Source: Chitinophagales bacterium (GTDB lineage: Bacteria; Bacteroidota; Bacteroidia; Chitinophagales; LD1). Taken from it: DNA of 64,000 nt. The stretch is taken from the NCBI GenBank assembly GCA_026129525.1, contig JAHCHW010000006.1:128705-192704 (forward strand), in the 5' to 3' direction. Each line of letters opens with the position of its first letter. Position 1 is the stretch's first letter. Shown here in pieces: positions 53,995 to 61,522 of the stretch. The position numbers and the translations under genes are program-made. A model generated the notes under the pieces. It was not told where the DNA came from and made no database searches. It was given only the letters and a program-made list of their open reading frames with translations.

Positions 53995-54002
53995 CGAATA
54001 TA
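53995..54002 (-). promoter_or_regulatory. Putative -7 element of thrS (TATATTCG)
   Basis: Minus strand, one mismatch to TAnnTTTG, 43 nt before the ATG. TTTC at an 18-nt spacing may be the -33. Confidence 0.4.
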
Positions 54003-54076
54003 GGGAATGGAGAAGATTAGGAAATTACTAATTGGGAGAACGGTTACGCGCTACAATTTCTATCTTTCGCCCGCAC

Positions 54077-55099
54077 ATGGAAAAAGGCGGAGGTTACGAT
54101 TCTATACTTCAGGATTTGAAAGCGCGGAAGTTTGCGCCCGTATATTTTTTTTGCGGAGAAGAGGCTTACCAGATTGATAAACTTACGCAGTACATTGAAG
54201 ACTACCTGCTGAACGATATGGAAAAAGCGTTCAACCAAACGGTGGTGTACGGAAAAGATGTAAACGCAAGGCAAATAGCTGAAACTTGCGGCAGGCTGCC
54301 CATGATGGCAGAGCGGCAAGTGGTTATTGTAAAAGAAGCGCAAGGGCTTAGTTTAAAGGATGAAGAAGAAAAGCAGTTGCTGGCGTATGTTAAAAATCCG
54401 GTGAAAACTACAGTGCTGGTTTTTGCATGGAAACACGGCACCCCCGATGGGAGAAAATTGTTTGGGAAAGAGGTAAAGAAATCGGCAGTTTATTTTGAAT
54501 CGAAACCGCTGTATGAAAACCAGTTGGCGCCCTGGATAAACGCCTGGCTGAAAGAGCGAAAACATAAAATTGAAGAATCCGCTGCGGCACTGCTGATAGA
54601 GTATGTAGGCAGCGACCTCCCTAAGCTTTCGAACGAACTTGAAAAACTGATTCTGAACAAGAGTGCAGGCACTGCCATTACCGAAGACGATATTGAAAGG
54701 TTGGTAGGTATAAGCAAGGAGTTTAATGTATTTGAGTTGAATACCGCGGTGGGAACACTTAACCGTGCAAAAGCATACCGCATTGTAAACTATTTTATTG
54801 CCAACCCTAAAAACGGACCCATTGAATTGGTATTGGGAACGCTGCAAAGTTTTTTTACCAAGCTATTTGTGTATCACTACAACCGCAACTTGCCCGATAA
54901 AGACCTTGCTTCGGTAATGAAGGTAAGCCCGTACTTTGTAAAAGATTACCATACGGCAGCCAAAAATTTTCCCCTTAAAAAAGTGGAGCAGGCATTTTAC
55001 ATTATTGAGGAGTACGACCTTCGCGCAAAGGGAGTAAACAACTCAGGAGTGGAAAGAACAGAACTATTGCGCGAGTTGGTTTTTAAACTGATGAACTGA
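54077..55099 (+). CDS. holA: DNA polymerase III delta subunit
   Basis: A 340-residue clamp-loader subunit. ATG 54077 (MEKGGGYDSILQDL) is preferred over the upstream TTG. Family pattern: KFAPVYFFCGEEAYQIDKLT at residue 15, GRLPMMAERQVVIVKEA, the LIEYVGSDLPKLSNELEKLIL segment and GISKEFNVFELNTAVG, then the C-terminal helical domain. It opens the beta clamp with delta prime and gamma/tau. The stop overlaps the start of the next gene by 1 bp (TGATG). Confidence 0.92.
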   Translation: MEKGGGYDSILQDLKARKFAPVYFFCGEEAYQIDKLTQYIEDYLLNDMEKAFNQTVVYGKDVNARQIAETCGRLPMMAERQVVIVKEAQGLSLKDEEEKQLLAYVKNPVKTTVLVFAWKHGTPDGRKLFGKEVKKSAVYFESKPLYENQLAPWINAWLKERKHKIEESAAALLIEYVGSDLPKLSNELEKLILNKSAGTAITEDDIERLVGISKEFNVFELNTAVGTLNRAKAYRIVNYFIANPKNGPIELVLGTLQSFFTKLFVYHYNRNLPDKDLASVMKVSPYFVKDYHTAAKNFPLKKVEQAFYIIEEYDLRAKGVNNSGVERTELLRELVFKLMN

Positions 55100-55530
55100 T
55101 GCGCGGAACAGTTTTGGTTGTGCTGTTGTTTTTTACCGCTTCATTTAATGTGCATTGCCCTGCTGTTGTAATTGCCGATGCTGCCAAACAACATTGGGTT
55201 TCGGGGGCACCGGGCGGACGAAGCGGCACCAACTACACCGTAAAATTGTTGATTAAAACTTCTGCCAAAATTGAAATTACCCATTGGTGGATAGGGCAAG
55301 AAGAAGTACCGTTTAATTTGGAACTCTACAACGGCACACAGCCGCGTAAGGGCGACACTGTATTGCTAACTTACAACCGCATACACAACGAACAGCCAAG
55401 CGATTTTACTTCCACCCCTGCACCGCTTGCATATAAAGGCGCAGCATTATTAGAGTGCCTTGTAAACGGAAAGCTGAATTATTACACGGTAAATGCTTTC
55501 AGAAACGAAAAGGAATTACGTGGCGAGTAG
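55099..55530 (+). CDS. Small exported protein, unknown function
   Basis: A 143-residue protein with an N-terminal export signal (MRGTVLVVLLFFTASFNVHC; the Cys at 20 could be a lipobox, but the -3 to -1 residues NVH are poor). The mature part is beta-rich (NYTVKLLIKTSAKIEITHWW, GDTVLLTYNRIHNE). I do not recognise the family. Translation is coupled to holA by a TGATG overlap. The 3' end overlaps the convergent ribF gene by 15 bp. Confidence 0.7.
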   Translation: MRGTVLVVLLFFTASFNVHCPAVVIADAAKQHWVSGAPGGRSGTNYTVKLLIKTSAKIEITHWWIGQEEVPFNLELYNGTQPRKGDTVLLTYNRIHNEQPSDFTSTPAPLAYKGAALLECLVNGKLNYYTVNAFRNEKELRGE

Positions 55531-56445
55531 CTGTCGGGTTTGGCGTTCGTCTTCCTTAATGGCTTCAATAAGTTCTTCTACCGAATTGAACTTTTTTTCA
55601 TCGCGCAGGTATTGCACAAACTCCAGCGTGAGTGTTTCACCATAAATTTCTTTATCAAAGTTGAGGATGTTTACCTCAATGGTTTGCTCTTTGCCTTCGA
55701 AGGTGGGATTGTACCCAATGCTCAACATACCGTTATAAACCATTTGCTGATGCCGCACCTTTACTGCGTAAATACCGCACTTGGGTATAAGCTTAAAGCT
55801 ATCGCTGCATTGAATGTTGGCAGTAGGGAAACCAAGTTTTCGCCCGTTTTGCAATCCTTTTACCACCATGCCCGAAAGCGTATAGGGGTGCCCTGAAAGT
55901 TCGTTGGCAAGCGGCACATTGCCACAGTTGAGTGCCGCACGAATTTTGGTGGAACTGATGTCAATATCGGCTAAGGTTTGTTTGGTAATTTCCTCGAGGC
56001 GATAGCCGTATTGTGTTTTCATTTTTTCGAGAAGAGTGTAATCGCCACTTCGGTTTTTGCCGAATTTGTGGTCGTAGCCGATAACAATGCATGCGGGCTT
56101 AAAACTGTTTACCAAAAAATTGCGGATGTATTCATCGGCTTCCTGCTCCGAAAAATCGCGGCTGAATGGCACTACTACCAAATTGTCAACGGCATATTTT
56201 TCAAGCAGTTCAATTTTTTCTTCTAAGGTGTTGAGCAACCGCAGCGATTTATCTTCGGGATGGATAACGATACGCGGATGCGGGTGAAAAGTGATGATGA
56301 TGCTTTCGCCAGCGATTTCGGAAGCAATGCGGTTAATGCGCGAAATAATTTTTTGGTGCCCTTTATGCACCCCGTCAAACGTTCCGATAGTGATAACGGA
56401 ATTTTTGAACGATGGAAGCTGACTCAAATTGCGGAACACACGCAT
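55516..56445 (-). CDS. ribF: Bifunctional riboflavin kinase / FAD synthetase
   Basis: A 309-residue enzyme that makes FMN and then FAD. N-terminal nucleotidyltransferase: VITIGTFDGVHKGHQKIISR and VVVPFSRDFSEQEADEYIRN, IGYDHKFGKNRSGD. C-terminal flavokinase: GHPYTLSGMVVKGLQNGRKL, LGFPTANI and NGMLSIGYNPTFEG. Last gene of the ftsX operon, 9 bp after truB. Confidence 0.95.
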   Translation of the reverse strand: MRVFRNLSQLPSFKNSVITIGTFDGVHKGHQKIISRINRIASEIAGESIIITFHPHPRIVIHPEDKSLRLLNTLEEKIELLEKYAVDNLVVVPFSRDFSEQEADEYIRNFLVNSFKPACIVIGYDHKFGKNRSGDYTLLEKMKTQYGYRLEEITKQTLADIDISSTKIRAALNCGNVPLANELSGHPYTLSGMVVKGLQNGRKLGFPTANIQCSDSFKLIPKCGIYAVKVRHQQMVYNGMLSIGYNPTFEGKEQTIEVNILNFDKEIYGETLTLEFVQYLRDEKKFNSVEELIEAIKEDERQTRQLLAT

Positions 56446-56454
56446 GGGGCGAAA

Positions 56455-57141
56455 TTATGTATTTGCGGTTTCTATCCGTTCAATTGCCTGTTCGAGCGAA
56501 AGTGCGTCTTCAATTTTATAGTCGCCAATTTTAGTGCGGCATAATTTTGAAAGATAGGCTCCGCTGTTTAGCGCTTTGCCGAAATCGAACGCCAGCGAGC
56601 GGATGTAAGTGCCTTTGCTGCACTTTACACGAAAATCAACTTCGGGTACTGCAATACGGGTAATTTCAAATTGGTGAATTACCACCGGTCGTTTTTTTAA
56701 TTCTACTTCTTTTCCTTTTCGCGCTTTTATGTAAGCTGCCGTTCCGGCTACTTTAATGGCAGAAAACAAAGGCGGCATTTGCTCCATAGCTCCCGAAAAT
56801 TTTTGTGCCGTGTTGTATATCAGCTCAGCAGTAATATGAGCGGTAGAAAAATGATTGTCCGGTTCGGTTTCGGAATCGTACGAAGGGGTAGTGGCACCTA
56901 TGTGAAATGTACCGGCATATTCTTTATCCATTCCGGTAAACTCGTCAATTCGTTTTGTCATTTTACCGGTGCATATAAGCAACAACCCTGTTGCCAGTGG
57001 GTCTAAAGTTCCGGCATGCCCGACTTTAATTCGTTTGCCGATTTTTCGGGTAAGTGCGTAACGGAGTTTGTTTACCACATCAAACGAAGTCCACCGAAGC
57101 GGTTTATCAATCAGCAACACTTCGCCCTGTTCAAAATTCAT
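56455..57141 (-). CDS. truB: tRNA pseudouridine-55 synthase
   Basis: A 228-residue enzyme that modifies U55 in the T-loop of tRNAs. LLIDKPLRWTSFDVVNKLR opens it and the catalytic Asp is in KVGHAGTLDPLATGLLLIC (about residue 45); MPPLFSAIKVAG and CSKGTYIRSLAFDFGKAL are conserved. It lacks the long C-terminal extension of the E. coli type, as usual in Bacteroidota. It starts 7 bp after uppP. Confidence 0.95.
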   Translation of the reverse strand: MNFEQGEVLLIDKPLRWTSFDVVNKLRYALTRKIGKRIKVGHAGTLDPLATGLLLICTGKMTKRIDEFTGMDKEYAGTFHIGATTPSYDSETEPDNHFSTAHITAELIYNTAQKFSGAMEQMPPLFSAIKVAGTAAYIKARKGKEVELKKRPVVIHQFEITRIAVPEVDFRVKCSKGTYIRSLAFDFGKALNSGAYLSKLCRTKIGDYKIEDALSLEQAIERIETANT

Positions 57142-57148
57142 GAGCGGG

Positions 57149-58006
57149 TTAAATTTTGAGGTCGTATCCTTTGGCTAACAAAGCCAGAATAAACAAGCCG
57201 AGGACAATACGGTAAATACCGAAGAATTTCATTCCGTAGCGGGTAATAAGCCCAATAAAAAATTTGATGGCTATAATGCCCACAATAAATGAAACTACAT
57301 TGCCAATAAGCAGCAGGTTAATATCGGTAGAGCGGATAAAATCAACACTCTTATACAGTTTGTAAGCCGAAGCGGCAAAAATGGTAGGCACAGCCAAAAA
57401 GAAAGAAAACTCGGCAGCGCGTTTCATGGTCATTTTTTGCGTTAGTCCTCCAATAATAGAGGCTGCCGAGCGCGAAACTCCGGGAACCATTGCTGCACAC
57501 TGCCAGCAGCCAATGATGAAGGCCTGTAGCCAGCCTATCTCAAACTTTTTGAGTACACGTGTTTTGTAATCCACTCCAAATTCATCGGTGGTGCGTATTA
57601 CTTCTTCGTCTTCCTCGTTTGCCGAAGCCTCAATTTGCTTTTTGTAAATAATATCGGCAGCAATAAGCACAATACCGCCTATTACCAACGATACTGCTAC
57701 TACGGTTACGCTCGAAAGAAGCGAATCAATGTAGTCGTTCAATAGCAACCCCAAAATGCCTGCAGGAATAAAAGCTGCCAGCAGTTTAAAGTAAAAATCG
57801 AGCGATTGAAAAAACCTGCGCCAGTACAGTACCACCACCGAAAAAATAGCTCCGAACTGAACGTTTATGATAAAGACATTCGTAAAACGGCTGCGCTCCA
57901 TACCCATAAACGCCTCGGTAAGGATTAAGTGTCCGGTAGAAGAAACGGGAAGAAATTCGGTAAGCCCTTCAACAATGGCAAGTATTACCGCCTCGGCAGT
58001 AGTCAT
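57149..58006 (-). CDS. uppP: Undecaprenyl-diphosphate phosphatase
   Basis: A 285-residue polytopic membrane enzyme that recycles the lipid carrier for peptidoglycan (BacA). The two signature motifs are [17 protein letters not shown] at the N terminus and [14 protein letters not shown] in the middle (about 175). Eight helices are predicted. An extra hydrophilic loop (about 125-150, [20 protein letters not shown]) is longer than in E. coli. It overlaps the DUF3098 stop by 1 bp. Confidence 0.95.
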   Translation of the reverse strand: MTTAEAVILAIVEGLTEFLPVSSTGHLILTEAFMGMERSRFTNVFIINVQFGAIFSVVVLYWRRFFQSLDFYFKLLAAFIPAGILGLLLNDYIDSLLSSVTVVAVSLVIGGIVLIAADIIYKKQIEASANEEDEEVIRTTDEFGVDYKTRVLKKFEIGWLQAFIIGCWQCAAMVPGVSRSAASIIGGLTQKMTMKRAAEFSFFLAVPTIFAASAYKLYKSVDFIRSTDINLLLIGNVVSFIVGIIAIKFFIGLITRYGMKFFGIYRIVLGLFILALLAKGYDLKI

Positions 58007-58293
58007 TAGCCTTTCGGTCTTTTTAAAATGGCAAATATTTCAATACAGAAACCAATTATTACTACCACAGGGGCAAGTGTAATTCTGCGGAAACTGTATA
58101 ATTCCTCTTTCGGGAAAACATTCGGGTCGGTAGTGCCGCCACCGCTCATAAGGGCAAAGCCTAACAGTATAACAACAATACCGGCAAGCATAATGATGTA
58201 GTTGGTACGGTCGAAAATAAACGGAGCCGTTGTGTTTTGCTTAGAGGTAGAAGCGGGGGACGGTTTCTCTTTTGCTGCCTGCTGTTTAGCCAT
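58006..58293 (-). CDS. DUF3098 membrane protein
   Basis: A 95-residue inner-membrane protein with a hydrophilic N terminus (about 1-30) and two helices ([37 protein letters not shown]). The motif [20 protein letters not shown] between them is typical of DUF3098. In Bacteroidota this gene regularly lies between ftsX and uppP, as here, which suggests a division or envelope role, but none is shown. Confidence 0.9.
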   Translation of the reverse strand: MAKQQAAKEKPSPASTSKQNTTAPFIFDRTNYIIMLAGIVVILLGFALMSGGGTTDPNVFPKEELYSFRRITLAPVVVIIGFCIEIFAILKRPKG

Positions 58294-58303
58294 AAATTGC
58301 TGT

Positions 58304-59155
58304 TTAATATAAATCGTCCACTTTAACGCGGAGATATCTTAAAACTGCCGTAAGCGTACTGAAAAACGAAATAAAAATTCCGAATAAAATCAGCGCTCCG
58401 AAAAGCAGGGCAAATGTAATTAAATCGCTACGCAAACCAAGTTCGGGCAAAACGTAGTCGAAGTAAGCAATAACAGCGGTTAACAGCAGGCAGGCAATTA
58501 ATCCGCTTATAAAACCATTAAGCAAACTTTTACCCAAAAACGGTTTAATGATAAACCAGCGGGTGGCACCAAATAACTGCATGGTTTTAATGGTAAACCG
58601 ATTGGAGAACATTGCCAGACGAATAGTGTTGAATATAAGCGAAACGGCAAACGCGAGCAGCAAGCCTGCCACTACTAAAATGATGAACGATGCCCTGCCG
58701 GCTGTTTTGTCGAAACTTTCAAGCGCGTTCTTCTGAAAATTAACCTGCTTTACTTCCGGTAAGGCCATCAGTTCTTTTTGCACTACTTCCAAACCTGTTT
58801 TAGCGGTGTATTCTTCATACACGTTTACCAAAAACGAATGATAAAGCGGGTTATACCCGAGTATGTCCAAAAAATTTTCGCCTAAATCTTTACGTAAAAT
58901 TTTTGCCGCTTCTTCTTTCGATACAAAGCGGATGTTTTTTACGTATTTCTTTCCTTTAATGGTAGCTTGAAGCGAAGCGGTTTCAGCGGTATCCACTTCG
59001 TCTTTCAGCACTACTTCAATGGTCAAATTTTCTTTAAACTCGGTGGTTGTTTTCTTGGCTTTGTACACAAAGGCAGCCGCAATGCCGAGCACAAACAGCA
59101 CCAGCGAAATACCTACAATGGCATAGAAATAGGAAGTTGATTTAGCGCTTGCCAA
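58304..59155 (-). CDS. ftsX: Cell-division ABC transporter permease FtsX
   Basis: A 283-residue inner-membrane protein. One N-terminal helix (about 9-30), an extracellular domain (VVLKDEVDTAETASLQATIK, RFVSKEEAAKILRKDLGENF) and three C-terminal helices with the FtsX-type sequence IRLAMFSNRFTIKTMQLFGA. With FtsE it controls peptidoglycan hydrolases at division. ftsE is not adjacent, as is common in this phylum. First gene of a five-gene operon. Confidence 0.93.
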   Translation of the reverse strand: MASAKSTSYFYAIVGISLVLFVLGIAAAFVYKAKKTTTEFKENLTIEVVLKDEVDTAETASLQATIKGKKYVKNIRFVSKEEAAKILRKDLGENFLDILGYNPLYHSFLVNVYEEYTAKTGLEVVQKELMALPEVKQVNFQKNALESFDKTAGRASFIILVVAGLLLAFAVSLIFNTIRLAMFSNRFTIKTMQLFGATRWFIIKPFLGKSLLNGFISGLIACLLLTAVIAYFDYVLPELGLRSDLITFALLFGALILFGIFISFFSTLTAVLRYLRVKVDDLY

Positions 59156-59174
59156 GTTGTTTTGTTTTGATGTT

Positions 59175-59205
59175 CAAACTTAGGCAATATGGCACAGCGC
59201 ACAAT
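59175..59205 (-). promoter_or_regulatory. Promoter of the ftsX-DUF3098-uppP-truB-ribF operon
   Basis: Minus strand: ATTG (59205-59202), a 19-nt spacer and TAAGTTTG (59182-59175), 19 nt before the ftsX ATG. Confidence 0.55.
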
Positions 59206-59343
59206 TTTTTTCGTGAAGATTTATTGTTGAAAAGGCGCTTCCTGTCTATTTATTATTACCCTTTTGCATGCCCTGTTTCAGCGTTAATATGTCAGGCATT
59301 TTTAACGATTGTTACTAACGGGTTTATAACCTTGTAAAATAAG

Positions 59344-59373
59344 TTTGACGGTTAGCGGAAAAAATTACTTTTG
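59344..59373 (+). promoter_or_regulatory. Promoter of the DUF2795 gene
   Basis: TTTG (59344-59347), an 18-nt spacer, then TACTTTTG (59366-59373): a full match to the Bacteroidota consensus, 25 nt before the ATG. Confidence 0.68.
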
Positions 59374-59398
59374 CGCGCTAAACAAAAAGGACTACCCT

Positions 59399-59620
59399 AT
59401 GTTTTGGACACTGGAACTGGCATCGTACTTAGAGGAAGCACCCTGGCCCTCTACCAAAGATGAATTGATAGATTACGCTATCCGTGCGGGTGCGCCTGTA
59501 GAAGTTGTAGAAAATTTACAAGAGCTGGATGATGATGGTGAAACGTACGAGGGCATTGAAGATATTTGGCCCGATTATCCTACCAAAGAAGATTTCTTCT
59601 TTAATGAAGATGAGCACTAA
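59399..59620 (+). CDS. DUF2795 domain protein
   Basis: A 73-residue acidic cytoplasmic protein from ATG 59399; the longer frame includes the promoter and is rejected. It matches the DUF2795 pattern: LASYLEEAPWPSTKDELIDY, then AIRAGAPVEVVENLQELDDD and the tail IWPDYPTKEDFFFNEDE. Members are small, strongly expressed and of unknown function; a fold related to nucleic-acid or chaperone helpers has been suggested but is not established. Strong promoter and terminator support a monocistronic, highly expressed gene. Confidence 0.88.
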   Translation: MFWTLELASYLEEAPWPSTKDELIDYAIRAGAPVEVVENLQELDDDGETYEGIEDIWPDYPTKEDFFFNEDEH

Positions 59621-59630
59621 ACCCTAAAAC

Positions 59631-59658
59631 AAAAAAACCGCCCTAAAGGCGGTTTTTT
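59631..59658 (+). terminator. Bidirectional terminator between DUF2795 and queA
   Basis: An 11-bp stem AAAAAACCGCC / GGCGGTTTTTT with a 5-nt loop. T and A tracts on both sides serve both convergent genes. Confidence 0.9.
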
Positions 59659-59677
59659 GTTTGGTATATGTTTGCGA

Positions 59678-60727
59678 TTACAAAATCAACATAGCATCGC
59701 CATAGGTAAGGAAACGGTATTTTTCCTTAAGGGCGGTTTCGTAGGCTTTCATTATTAAATCGTAGCCACCAAAAGCGCAAGCCATAATCATAAGGCTCGA
59801 CTTTGGCTGATGGAAATTAGTAATCATAGCATTTGCGATGCTGAAGTCGTAAGGCGGGTGAATAAAGAGGTTTGTCCAACCGGTATATGGCTTTAAGTAG
59901 CCTTCAGCGGAAACTGCCGATTCAATGGCACGAACAGTAGTAGTGCCTACTGCACAAATACGTTTGCCTTCATCTTTAGCGCGGTTAACTGTTTTTACGG
60001 CTTTTTCAGGAATAATGATTTCTTCGGCATCCATCTTGTGCTTCGATAGATCTTCTACGTCAATAGTGCGGAAAGTACCCAGCCCGGTGTGCAGGGTAAT
60101 TTCGGCAAGTTCTACACCTTTAATTTCTAACCGTTTTAATAACTCGCGGCTAAAGTGCATACCCGAAGTAGGCGCAGCTACAGCCCCTTCTACCTTAGCG
60201 TAAACTGTTTGGTAACGCTCGGCATCACTTGGTTCCACTGCACGCTTAATATACTTGGGCAGCGGGGTTTCGCCTAAGCCGTAGAGAATTTTTTTGAACT
60301 TGTCGTGGTCGCCATCGTATAAAAATCGGATGGTTCTTCCGCGTGAGGTGGTGTTATCCACTACTTCGGCAATCAATTCATCGTTAGCGCCAAAGTAGAG
60401 TTTGTTGCCAACACGTATTTTACGTGCAGGGTCCACCAACACATCCCACAAAAATTGTTTGGCATTCAGTTCGCGCAGCAAAAACACCTCAATTTTTGCT
60501 CCGGTTTTTTCCTTGGTGCCGTACAAGCGGGCGGGAAAAACTTTAGTGTTGTTTAAAAGCATTACATCGCCATCGCCAAAGTATTTAAGCACATCGTGAA
60601 ACTTCTTGTGCTCAATTTTTTTGGTTTTGCGGTCAATTACCATCAGTTTGCTTTCATCGCGGTTTTTAGCCGGGTGCATAGCGATGGATTCTTTGGGAAG
60701 GTTGAAATTAAAACTGGATAGTTTCAT
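59678..60727 (-). CDS. queA: S-adenosylmethionine:tRNA ribosyltransferase-isomerase
   Basis: A 349-residue enzyme that adds the epoxycyclopentane ring in queuosine synthesis in tRNA. Motifs: [20 protein letters not shown] at the N terminus, [30 protein letters not shown] (about 200), [13 protein letters not shown] and [20 protein letters not shown]. Length is standard. Single gene. Confidence 0.96.
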   Translation of the reverse strand: MKLSSFNFNLPKESIAMHPAKNRDESKLMVIDRKTKKIEHKKFHDVLKYFGDGDVMLLNNTKVFPARLYGTKEKTGAKIEVFLLRELNAKQFLWDVLVDPARKIRVGNKLYFGANDELIAEVVDNTTSRGRTIRFLYDGDHDKFKKILYGLGETPLPKYIKRAVEPSDAERYQTVYAKVEGAVAAPTSGMHFSRELLKRLEIKGVELAEITLHTGLGTFRTIDVEDLSKHKMDAEEIIIPEKAVKTVNRAKDEGKRICAVGTTTVRAIESAVSAEGYLKPYTGWTNLFIHPPYDFSIANAMITNFHQPKSSLMIMACAFGGYDLIMKAYETALKEKYRFLTYGDAMLIL

Positions 60728-60878
60728 AGATGTATATTGAATTTTACGGAATTCAAATCTTCGCTTCAGCCATAATGCTGAAAAATTTGAGCGCGCAAAA
60801 ATAATGGCAGAATTGTAAAAACCTAATGCGATTTTTGGAGAAGGGGTTTGCCCGTCTTATTCTGTTGCCATAATGCCT

Positions 60879-60908
60879 ATTGTACATCGGGAAATTGAAT
60901 TAGGTTTG
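60879..60908 (+). promoter_or_regulatory. Promoter of the unknown gene at 60914
   Basis: ATTG (60879-60882), 18-nt spacer, TAGGTTTG (60901-60908). The -7 box ends 5 nt before the ATG, so the mRNA would start at or near the start codon. Confidence 0.55.
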
Positions 60909-60913
60909 CCCAC

Positions 60914-61441
60914 ATGCGTGCTTTCGCTGCTTTGGCTTTTGTATTGTTGCTGTTGTTGAGCCTTTTTGGTTCGTATTTCGCGTTTATGGCAGAGCGCTAT
61001 GCCATTAAGAAAGAGGTGAAGCAATTACTGAAAGCAGAAAAAATAAAAAACGCCCGCGAGTTTGTGTTTACTGCCGGGGAATACCGCCAATTGAAGAAGT
61101 ATGAAGGCGGCAAAGAATTTTCGTTGAACGGTGATATGTATGATGTTGTTTCGAAGAAGGAACGAGACGGAAAAATTATACTGGTTGCTTATTATGACCA
61201 CAAGGAAACATCCCTCCTTGATAAGTTCGTAAAACTGTTTGATGATGGCCCACAAAAGGAAAAATCGTCAAACCGTTATCAAACACATATTTTTTTACCG
61301 GAGTTTACTGCCACCGGTTTATGGATGGTAACGCCTCCTTCACTTTCAGTTGTTGAACTGATGGATGTTGCAAAACATGCAATCATCTCAAACTACGGAG
61401 AAACGCCCACTCCTCCGCCCGATTCGCTCCTGCTTTCTTAA
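60914..61441 (+). CDS. Membrane-anchored protein, unknown function
   Basis: A 175-residue protein with an N-terminal helix (about 3-24, LAFVLLLLLSLFGSYFAFM) and a basic exported or cytoplasmic part (YAIKKEVKQLLKAEKIKNAR). The mature region looks like a small alpha/beta domain with a proline-rich tail (ETPTPPPDSLLLS). I do not recognise a family. It precedes two TonB receptor genes in the same direction and may be co-expressed with them. Confidence 0.65.
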   Translation: MRAFAALAFVLLLLLSLFGSYFAFMAERYAIKKEVKQLLKAEKIKNAREFVFTAGEYRQLKKYEGGKEFSLNGDMYDVVSKKERDGKIILVAYYDHKETSLLDKFVKLFDDGPQKEKSSNRYQTHIFLPEFTATGLWMVTPPSLSVVELMDVAKHAIISNYGETPTPPPDSLLLS

Positions 61442-61453
61442 TTGTTTTTGTGC

Positions 61454-61489
61454 TGCTTAGTTGCTAAGCAATCTTGTGCGTGTACACGC
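61454..61489. promoter_or_regulatory. Hairpin and 12-bp palindrome upstream of a TonB receptor
   Basis: Hairpin TGCTTAG-ttg-CTAAGCA at 61454-61470, then the perfect palindrome GCGTGTACACGC at 61478-61489, which ends 33 nt before the receptor ATG. The first may be a weak terminator or attenuator without a T tract; the second looks like a repressor or activator operator. Inference only. Confidence 0.4.
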
Positions 61490-61522
61490 GCAGGCGTTAG
61501 TTCATTTTAATCAATAAATCTC

